Assembly (NCBI RefSeq): GCF_001989615.1 | Contig: NZ_CP019067.1 | Span: 2,604,001 to 2,668,000, forward strand | From: Halorientalis sp. IM1011 | GTDB taxonomy: Archaea > Halobacteriota > Halobacteria > Halobacteriales > Haloarculaceae | Length of the DNA stretch: 64,000 nucleotides | Direction of reading: 5' to 3' | Shown: positions 49,522 to 55,869 of the stretch, one piece after another | Layout: the number at the start of each line of letters is the position of its first letter | Position numbering within the stretch: position 1 is the first letter of the stretch | Made by a program: the position numbers and the translations under genes | Notes under the pieces: model-generated | Seen by the model: the letters and a program-made list of their open reading frames with translations, nothing else | What the model was told of the DNA's origin: nothing | Database searches by the model: none

Positions 49522-50858
49522 CACTCGCCCTCCGAGAGGTCGACGCCCCCGCCCGATTCGAGGTCGAGGTCGCGAGCGAGGCTGCGCCCGTCGTCGGTCG
49601 TGATCCGCTTCTCGGCGGAGATCTGGTGAGCGTGGGTCCCTTCGAGTTCGCAGATCTTGGCGGCCCACGGCGCGATGCCGTCCGCGCCCTCGGCGGTGAC
49701 TTCCTGGTGTGTCAGCACTTTCAGGTACGTCGTGACGTTGATGCCGCCGCTGTACCGGGAGACCTCAAGCGTCGGGAGGGTGTGGTTCGTCCCGACGGCC
49801 TTGTCGCCGAACACGACCGGGGCGTGGTGGCCCAGGAACAGCGACCCGTAGTTGCGGAGGTCGTCCATCAGGTCCCGCGGGTCGTCGGTCATCACCTGGA
49901 GGTGTTCGGGTGCCCAGTCGTTGGCGACCGCGGCGGCCGCCTCGCGATCGTCCACGACGACCACCTCGCCGTTGTCTTCCCAGGACTGCTCGGCGATGTC
50001 CTCGGTCCGGAGGGTCGGCAACTGCTCGTGGAGTTCCTCGACGGCGGCCTCGGCGGTCTCGCGGTCGGTCGCGACGAGCGCTGCGCGCGAGCGCGGGTCG
50101 TGTTCGGCCTGGGCCAGCAGGTCCGTCGCGACCATCTCCGGGTCGGCGGTCTCGTCGGCGACGATCAGCACCTCCGTCGGGCCGGCGAGGAAGTCGATGC
50201 CGACGTGGCCGTACACCTGCCGCTTCGCCTCGATGACGTAGACGTTGCCCGGGCCGGTCACCTTGTCGACGCTCGGAATCGTCTCGGTCCCGTAGGCCAT
50301 CGCGGCGATGGCCTGCGCCCCGCCGGCGACGTAGATCTCGTCGGCCCCGGCCTGATCCATGGCGTATAGCTGTGCGGGCTGGACCGATCCGTCTCCCTGT
50401 GGCGGCGCGCAGGCGACGACCTCGTCCACCCCCGCTATGACCGCCGGGACGATCGTCATGGCGGGGGCGGCCACCAGCGGCTTCCGCCCGCCAGGGACGT
50501 AGACGCCCGCGCGCTCGATCGGGACGAGGCGCGTTCCGAGCGTGACGCCGTCGGCGAATTCCCGCTCGAATCCGTTCAGGTTCGACTGCTGTTCCTCGTG
50601 GAACTCCCGGACGTTCTCGATGGTGTTGTCGATCGTCCGCCGCTCGGCCTCGCTGAGTTCCTCGGCGGCCGCCGCGATCTCCGCGTCGCTGACTCGCAAC
50701 TCCTCGCGGTCGACGTCGTCGAACGTCCGTGTGAGCTCCCGCAGTCCCTCGTCGCCGTCCTCACGGACGGTGTCGACGATGTCCCGTACCGAGTCGGTCA
50801 CGTCACGCGGGATCTCGAGCGACGCGTCGCCGGCCTCCTTGAGGTACTCTCTCGACAT
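49521..50858 (-). CDS. histidinol dehydrogenase-family enzyme, probably catabolic (HpsN-like)
   Basis: A 445-residue HisD-superfamily NAD-dependent dehydrogenase. The zinc/catalytic features of the fold are kept: TGPGNVYVIEAKRQVYG (~203-219) and the Glu-His of NDWAPEHLQV. In place of the biosynthetic motif NHVLPTGGTAR it has GTNHTLPTLEVSRYSGGINV, then KVLTHQEV. The GTNH...RYxGG form is characteristic of catabolic relatives such as sulfopropanediol dehydrogenase HpsN. Together with the co-transcribed SDR this suggests oxidation of a small alcohol or sulfonate rather than histidine synthesis. No other his genes are adjacent. Confidence 0.85.
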   Translation of the reverse strand: MSREYLKEAGDASLEIPRDVTDSVRDIVDTVREDGDEGLRELTRTFDDVDREELRVSDAEIAAAAEELSEAERRTIDNTIENVREFHEEQQSNLNGFEREFADGVTLGTRLVPIERAGVYVPGGRKPLVAAPAMTIVPAVIAGVDEVVACAPPQGDGSVQPAQLYAMDQAGADEIYVAGGAQAIAAMAYGTETIPSVDKVTGPGNVYVIEAKRQVYGHVGIDFLAGPTEVLIVADETADPEMVATDLLAQAEHDPRSRAALVATDRETAEAAVEELHEQLPTLRTEDIAEQSWEDNGEVVVVDDREAAAAVANDWAPEHLQVMTDDPRDLMDDLRNYGSLFLGHHAPVVFGDKAVGTNHTLPTLEVSRYSGGINVTTYLKVLTHQEVTAEGADGIAPWAAKICELEGTHAHQISAEKRITTDDGRSLARDLDLESGGGVDLSEGE

Positions 50859-50962
50859 GGGACCAAGCGTCACACGCACCCTACAAAAGGCTACTCCGCC
50901 GAGAAGCGGCCGTATAGGGTCGAGACCGTGACTGGTTCGATCGGTGACAGGTCGACCGAAAC

Positions 50963-51655
50963 CTACGGCACGTCCTCGACGCTCTGCAGTCCCTCGCCGG
51001 TGATCTTGAACTGGATCGTCTCGCCCGCTGGTTTGGCCTGGTGCTTTTCGAGGGTCGCCCGCCGGTTCCCGCCGCGGAACCGTTCGAGTCGGAGGACGAC
51101 ACCCGACCAGTGGGTCAGCGTGTGCCCGCCCAGCGGCCGCGCACGGTCGCTGTCGGGGTCGGTGAACACCTGATTGGTGATGACGACCGCCAGATCGTGT
51201 TTGCGGGCCAAAGAGAGCAGATGTGTCACCTGCCGGGCCACCGTCCGGAGGGCGTCGCCCGCCTCGTCGTCTTCGCTCCGGCGGATGCGGTAGAACCCGG
51301 TCGCCGAATCGAGGACGATCAACTCCACCTGATCGGCGAACTCCTCGGCGTCCCGGACGGCCTCGCCCTGCTCGTCGAAGTCAAGTACGTCCGAGACGAT
51401 GATCCGGGAGGCGAGGTCCTCGACGTCTTCGGTGCGGGCGTTGGCGAGTTGTTCGAGCCGGTCGACGGAGATCCCCTCGGTGTCGATGAAGAGGGCGGAG
51501 TCGCCGCGTGCTGCGGTCTCGACGGCCGCCGACAGCGCGAGGTTGGTCTTGCCAGCGGCCGGCGGGCCGTACAACTGCGTGACGACGCCGCGCTCGAACC
51601 CGCCGCCCAGCAACTCGTCGACGGCCTGGCAACCGGTGGGAATCGGCTCGCTCAC
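50963..51655 (-). CDS. radB: DNA repair/recombination protein RadB
   Basis: A 230-residue archaeal RadB, a paralog of RadA lacking the N-terminal helix-hairpin-helix domain. Walker A is YGPPAAGKTNLAL (~29-41), Walker B is ELIVLDSATG (~111-120) and ISVDRLEQLA follows the ATP site. The length is normal for RadB (~225) and much shorter than RadA. GTG 51655 gives MSEPIPTGCQAVDELLGGG. RadB binds RadA and aids Holliday junction and DNA repair work. It lies between the HisD-like gene and a PH-like gene, in the same direction. Confidence 0.92.
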   Translation of the reverse strand: MSEPIPTGCQAVDELLGGGFERGVVTQLYGPPAAGKTNLALSAAVETAARGDSALFIDTEGISVDRLEQLANARTEDVEDLASRIIVSDVLDFDEQGEAVRDAEEFADQVELIVLDSATGFYRIRRSEDDEAGDALRTVARQVTHLLSLARKHDLAVVITNQVFTDPDSDRARPLGGHTLTHWSGVVLRLERFRGGNRRATLEKHQAKPAGETIQFKITGEGLQSVEDVP

Positions 51656-51701
51656 GACCGACGATTGTGCGGCACCCCCAAAAAACGCTCCCACTCGTCG
51701 C

Positions 51702-52541
51702 TCACGCCCGCGGCAGGTGGTCGTCCAGCGCGTCGAGTAGTTCCGCCTCGTCGTCGATTTCCTCGCGCCAGCACCGGAAGGCGGGTCGCGGCCCCGACCG
51801 CCGGAGGATCACCGCGTCGTCGGTGACCGAGAACGACTCGAAGGCGTCCCACTCGTAGAGCCGGCGGTGGATGTGGTTGCTCCGATCGATTCCGATGGCG
51901 GAGAGCCGGTAGCGCTGTGGCTGGCCCCAGCCCATAGCCGCGCCGCCCGGCACGAACGCGACCGCGCCGAGCCACCCGTACGAGCCGAGGCCGACGAACT
52001 CACCGCCGAACAGCAGTGCCATCCCACCGAAATAGAGGGCTGCGGCCCCGACCTGCAGTCGGGTCCGGAGCGGCTGGGGCCAGCCGGCTTTCCACTCCAC
52101 GCGGACGGTGTCCGTGTCGACGGCGGCCCGCACGTATCTGGTCCGACTCATCGCGACCAGCCCCACCCCGACCACGAACCCGACGAGCGAGAGGAACAGA
52201 CCGGCTATCCCGACGCCTCCGACGAGGTGGAGGCTAACGAAATACGTCGCGGCCGCGACGATCGGCACGACGGCCAGCATCCAGACCAGCCGTGACGCGC
52301 CGAGTCGTTGGGGGAGGCCGTGTAGCCGTCCGATCGCGACGGTCGATACCGCCGTGACGACCGTCAGCGCGGCCAGGAAACTCAGGTACAGGACGCTCGG
52401 ATCGGCGGGGAGCGCGACCGCCATGGCGGCGACCAGCGCCGGCGCGACCAGCAGGGCGACGTACAGACCCGCGACGAACGCGAAGAACGGATCGGGCCGG
52501 TCCGGCGACTGGAGGGCGGGCTGGCGGACCGTCTCGTGCAT
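51702..52541 (-). CDS. membrane protein with C-terminal PH-like domain (paralog 3)
   Basis: A 279-residue protein with about seven hydrophobic helices (~20-200) and a C-terminal PH-like module (~205-279): YEWDAFESFSVTDDAVILRRSG, matching the [YF]xW[DS]xFxxF...DDA[VL] pattern of the genes at 34632 and 35538. A closing acidic helix (EIDDEAELLDALDDHL) parallels the others. ATG 52541 (MHETVRQPAL) precedes the first helix. It belongs to the same family as three other proteins in this window. Confidence 0.66.
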   Translation of the reverse strand: MHETVRQPALQSPDRPDPFFAFVAGLYVALLVAPALVAAMAVALPADPSVLYLSFLAALTVVTAVSTVAIGRLHGLPQRLGASRLVWMLAVVPIVAAATYFVSLHLVGGVGIAGLFLSLVGFVVGVGLVAMSRTRYVRAAVDTDTVRVEWKAGWPQPLRTRLQVGAAALYFGGMALLFGGEFVGLGSYGWLGAVAFVPGGAAMGWGQPQRYRLSAIGIDRSNHIHRRLYEWDAFESFSVTDDAVILRRSGPRPAFRCWREEIDDEAELLDALDDHLPRA

Positions 52542-52587
52542 GTCCGTTCGTTCGACTGACAGGCTCAAATCCTTTGGGGTGACGGGG

Positions 52588-53034
52588 TTAGGCCGTCCAG
52601 AAGGCGCGCTGGCGGCGCTCGATCTCGGCGAGTGCTTCCGACAGCACGTCACGCCAGTCATCGGGGTGTGCCGTGTCGTCGCCAGGTGTCGGTGCATCCG
52701 GTCCGGGGTGGACGTGTTCGCGAGCGTTGTGGTCGGACGGATGGCGGTCCCAGCGGTGGTCGAAGGTCCCCGCATCGTGGTCCTCGTGATAGTGGATCGA
52801 GAAGTCCCCGTTCTCGTACCACGCGATATCGAGGCGTGCCGTCCGGACGGTCGACGGGTAGAACCGGTCGTCGTAGGTACAGACCAGCCTGTCCGGCGCG
52901 AATTCGGGCTCGCGCTCGATCTGGACGAACCGGTCGTCTGTCGCCAGTCGCTCCGCAATCGTCTCCAGTCGGTCGAAGTCTATCGGTGCGCCGCGGCCGT
53001 CGCCGTCCGGCCTCGTCTCACCCCCGCGGGTCAT
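52588..53034 (-). CDS. TumE-like (former DUF6516) toxin candidate
   Basis: A 148-residue protein that matches, in my judgement, the TumE family of toxin-antitoxin systems: FDRLETIAERLATDDRFVQIE at ~19-39, then APDRLVCTYDDRFYPST, LDIAWYENGDFSIHYHEDHDAG (~68-89) and REHVHPGPDA, with His/Tyr residues clustered as expected for a small compact toxin. ATG 53034 overlaps the stop of the upstream helix-turn-helix gene by 4 bases, the usual order of an antitoxin followed by a toxin. The biochemical target is not known to me. Confidence in the family is moderate, in the toxin function lower. Confidence 0.62.
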   Translation of the reverse strand: MTRGGETRPDGDGRGAPIDFDRLETIAERLATDDRFVQIEREPEFAPDRLVCTYDDRFYPSTVRTARLDIAWYENGDFSIHYHEDHDAGTFDHRWDRHPSDHNAREHVHPGPDAPTPGDDTAHPDDWRDVLSEALAEIERRQRAFWTA

Positions 53035-53606
53035 ACGGGCGTCCGCTGATCCGTCTCGTTCCCCTCGTCCCGCGTCACAGCCCGTTCGAGGAGCGTGATC
53101 CGTCGGCGGGCCGTCCGCCACGCGGCGAGGTCCTGCCACACAGATTCGACGGAGCGACCGTCCTCCGTGGCCCGTTCCGAGATGGACACCGCGTCCGGCG
53201 AGTCGACGCCGAACGTCTCCGCCAGCGCCTCGGCCCGGTCCACTTCCGTCTCCAGGAAGTCGAGCAGTTCGTCGGTCGTGTACTCGTCGCGGAGCGTCTG
53301 GACGCGTCGCCAGTTCAGGTACGCCTGATTCCGCTCGTAAGTGGCCGGGGAGTCGGTGACCCTCGTCACGATCCCCATCCGGTCGAACCACTGGAGGTAC
53401 TCCCGCGCGGCGTCCGCACCGCGCCCTGCGAGGTCCGCGACCTCGCTCGCCGTCGCCGGACTGTCGAGTCCGAGTACGGCGTCGAGAAAATCGTCCCGCG
53501 TTCGATCCCCGCGAACGACCTCGTCGGGAGGCGTCAGCGCGTCGAAGTCCGGCCGGTCCCCGCGCTCTTCCCCGTCTGCGGTCAACTCCGACGCCGGTTC
53601 GTCCAT
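53031..53606 (-). CDS. winged-helix regulator, antitoxin candidate paired with TumE-like protein
   Basis: A 191-residue protein. The centre has an ArsR/MarR-like winged helix: FLDAVLGLDSPATASEVADLAGRGADAAREYLQWFDRMG (~40-78) followed by the wing VTRVTDSPATYERN. The C-terminal part is helical (ELLDFLETEVDRAEALAETF, then WRTARRRITLLERAV). It precedes the TumE-like gene with an ATGA overlap, so it is probably the cognate antitoxin and autoregulator. Similar haloarchaeal HTH proteins occur beside such toxins; the exact DUF number is uncertain. Confidence 0.66.
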   Translation of the reverse strand: MDEPASELTADGEERGDRPDFDALTPPDEVVRGDRTRDDFLDAVLGLDSPATASEVADLAGRGADAAREYLQWFDRMGIVTRVTDSPATYERNQAYLNWRRVQTLRDEYTTDELLDFLETEVDRAEALAETFGVDSPDAVSISERATEDGRSVESVWQDLAAWRTARRRITLLERAVTRDEGNETDQRTPV

Positions 53607-53665
53607 GTCCGGTCTAGCGCACCAGGCCGGAATAAATCTTTCTCGGACGGATTATCCAGTGACGG

Positions 53666-54076
53666 TCACCGGTGGTTCGACAGGTGCTCGGCGACGCCCT
53701 CGCGCACCCGGTCGGGGTCGTCGAGGCCGGAGAGCGAGAACCGGACGGCGGGCCACGGACCCGACCGGTAGAGTACCATCGCGTCGTCGCTGGCCTCGTA
53801 CCCATCGAAGTCGTCCCAGTCGTAGATCCGGGTCCACACGCGACCCGACCGCCGGAGGCCAGTCTCGGAGAGGTGGTAGCTGTCGCGGTGGCCCAGCAGC
53901 CAGCTCCCGAGCAACCACACCCCGCCGAGGAGGATGAGGTTGGTGAGGCCCGGCACGTCGACGACGAACGGGCCGAGCGTTCCGGCGAGGGTCGCCAGCA
54001 GGGCCGGGATGCCGGTCAGGATCGTCACGCGACGGCGCAGGGCGTCGGGCGGCCCGGCCTCGAACTCCACGTCCAT
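53666..54076 (-). CDS. short PH-like membrane protein (paralog 4)
   Basis: A 136-residue protein with two hydrophobic helices (~19-38 and ~45-64) and a C-terminal PH-like module whose core is IYDWDDFDGYEASDDAMVLYRSG. It follows the YDWxxFxxY...DDAM form of the three larger paralogs but lacks their long helical N-terminus, so it is a minimal version of the family. The tail is basic. ATG 54076 fits a short acidic N-terminus (MDVEFEAGPPDA). Confidence 0.65.
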   Translation of the reverse strand: MDVEFEAGPPDALRRRVTILTGIPALLATLAGTLGPFVVDVPGLTNLILLGGVWLLGSWLLGHRDSYHLSETGLRRSGRVWTRIYDWDDFDGYEASDDAMVLYRSGPWPAVRFSLSGLDDPDRVREGVAEHLSNHR

Positions 54077-54151
54077 GGTGGGGCGTTCGGACCTCGCCCC
54101 AAAGCGGTTGCGGTTGGATGGGACTAAGACGCCGGCCCGCCAACTCGGGGT

Positions 54152-54886
54152 GTGATCGTCGTCGCGACCGCTGACTTCGAGGTGTACCACGGCGTCGTCA
54201 ACGAGCTGCGCGACCGCGGCGTCCCCTTCACCACCGTCGAACCCGGCGAAGACCTCCCCGACCGGGCGTCGGTCGTCGTCACCGGCCCGGACGGGGATCC
54301 CGACGCCGACGTGCCCGTGGTCACCGCCGATCCCGACGACCCGCGACGGGCCATCGACGAGGTGCTGACCGTCCTGCGCGGTGGCGACGGCCGAACCGTG
54401 GTCGGGATCGACCCCGGCGACCGGCCGGGAATCGCGGTCACGGTCGGGGATTCGATTGTGGCGGCGTTTCACGTCCCGGCTGCCCAGACAGCCGACGTGG
54501 TCGCCGACGAACTCGAAGACGCCGCCGACCCCCTGGTCCGGATCGGCGACGGCGCGCGCATGACCGGCGCGCGGATCATCGACGACCTGCCCGACGTGCC
54601 CATCGAACTCGTCGACGAGACCGGGACGACGCCGTATCTGGGCACCGGCGCGCGCGGGATGGGCGACGTACTCGCGGCGGTCAACATCGCCCGGATCGAG
54701 GGTGAGGAAGTCGAGTCCCGGGACATCGAACCCACGGCTGGCGAGATCAAGCGGATCAAGGAGCGCTCGCGCGAACAGTCAGAAACCAACCGCGCCATCG
54801 ACGAGGAACTGGCCCGCCGCGTGGCCGCCGGGGAGTTGACGATTCCCGAGGCACTGGCGGAACACCGCAACGACGACGGGGAGTGA
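54152..54886 (+). CDS. RNase H-fold (RuvX/YqgF-like) archaeal protein
   Basis: A 244-residue protein starting at GTG 54152. Residues ~1-75 form a Rossmann-like domain. From ~82, VVGIDPGDRPGIAV (with D87 as the first metal ligand) starts an RNase H fold; IELVDETGTT (~151-160) resembles the D-E-R-x-T-T element of YqgF/RuvX, and GDVLAAVNIARIEGE (~171-185) provides the final Asp. The C-terminal ~45 residues are a charged helix. It may be an archaeal nuclease or resolvase-like enzyme. It converges with the FilR1-type regulator (20-base gap). Confidence 0.65.
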   Translation: MIVVATADFEVYHGVVNELRDRGVPFTTVEPGEDLPDRASVVVTGPDGDPDADVPVVTADPDDPRRAIDEVLTVLRGGDGRTVVGIDPGDRPGIAVTVGDSIVAAFHVPAAQTADVVADELEDAADPLVRIGDGARMTGARIIDDLPDVPIELVDETGTTPYLGTGARGMGDVLAAVNIARIEGEEVESRDIEPTAGEIKRIKERSREQSETNRAIDEELARRVAAGELTIPEALAEHRNDDGE

Positions 54887-54906
54887 CGACGGGGTGCGTC
54901 CCCGAC

Positions 54907-55680
54907 TCAGACGTCCGCGGGTGTGATCCGTTCGGCCCGGTCGCGATACTGCTCGAACAGGGCTTCGCCCGTGGAAACGGCGGCGTCGGACGACGTTTCG
55001 AGGAGGGCTTCCGGTCGTCGGTTCCGGTCGTTGGCTCCCAGACAGAGTGTCCCGTCCATGAGCCCGAGCTGGAACGGAATGGGGTCGTCGTGACGGTAGA
55101 GCGAAAGCGGCGTCTCGCGCAGGTCGGCCGCGAGATCGGCCCCGTACCGTTCGCTCTCGATCAGCGAATCGAACGCTCGCCGGTCGAGTACCATCGCCGA
55201 GGTGAGCTCACCCTGTCGGAGCAGGTGTCGACCGGCGTCGAAGCTCTGCGGGGCGAGGGAACTGGTCACGACACGCACAGTCGTGGACCGCTCGGTCAGC
55301 TCGGCGAGACGGATCATCGGCGCGGTCGGGTTGTCCACGGTCGCGTGGGTGACGCTGTACGCCTCGAAGTCGTCGAGATCGAAGGGCAACTCTTCGATGA
55401 CGTCGAGAAACACCGCCAGGTCCCCGATGCGGTCGATCCGTGTCAGATAGCCGGTGGTCTCGTCGGCGAGGACTGCCCCCAGGGCCGTCAGCGCGTAGCC
55501 CCCGTCGACCCGCTCGATCGCGCCGAGGTCTTCCAGTGTCGCTATCGCCCGGTGTGCCGTCGACTTCGAGAGGTCCAGTCGGTCCGTCAGGTCGCTCTGC
55601 CGGAGCACCGTGTCGGATCGGCGGAGAGTCCTGAGTACCGGTTCGCGTCGAATCACGTCGATAACGTCGTCCCGTTTCAT
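54907..55680 (-). CDS. helix-turn-helix regulator with FilR1 (DUF1724) domain
   Basis: A 257-residue transcription regulator. The N-terminal winged helix (~12-60) has an IclR-like recognition helix: RQSDLTDRLDLSKSTAHRAIATLEDLGAIER. The remainder (~95-257) resembles the FilR1 middle domain of archaeal regulators, with TVDNPTAPMIRLAELTERSTTVRVV and a late RYGADLAADLRETPLSLYRHDDP block. FilR1-type proteins usually sense small molecules. It is transcribed divergently from the cytolysin-like lipoprotein gene, so it may control it. ATG 55680 gives the best HTH; an ATG 27 codons earlier (55761) is possible. Confidence 0.82.
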   Translation of the reverse strand: MKRDDVIDVIRREPVLRTLRRSDTVLRQSDLTDRLDLSKSTAHRAIATLEDLGAIERVDGGYALTALGAVLADETTGYLTRIDRIGDLAVFLDVIEELPFDLDDFEAYSVTHATVDNPTAPMIRLAELTERSTTVRVVTSSLAPQSFDAGRHLLRQGELTSAMVLDRRAFDSLIESERYGADLAADLRETPLSLYRHDDPIPFQLGLMDGTLCLGANDRNRRPEALLETSSDAAVSTGEALFEQYRDRAERITPADV

Positions 55681-55869
55681 TGTCTTCGTCTCGCCGATCC
55701 CGTCGCCCGAGCGCGTTCCGGAGCCCGGGAACGTTTCGTGACGGGATATTTTCCTGTCCATCGAATATAATTTTACGGTCTCCGACAGTCCGGCGTGTGT
55801 CCTCCGGATCGGTCCGTTACCGGCCGGCGAGTCGGTCGGGTAGTGTGCCGGTGTGGGGGAGTGATCGAA
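55681..55869. promoter_or_regulatory. divergent intergenic region between FilR1-type regulator and cytolysin-like gene
   Basis: GAATATAATTTTA at 55763-55775 is AT-rich in a GC-rich setting and could serve as a TATA element for either direction (about 95 bases before the cytolysin ATG; about 85 bases before the regulator). On the minus strand AAAATATCCC at ~55743-55752 lies ~65-70 bases from the regulator ATG. Read divergently, the region allows the regulator to control itself and the lipoprotein; no operator is visible by eye. Confidence 0.5.

Noticed and set aside
49521..50858. Biosynthetic histidinol dehydrogenase
   Set aside because: The motif around GTNHTLPT and the partner SDR fit a catabolic relative better, although HisD cannot be fully excluded without a phylogeny.
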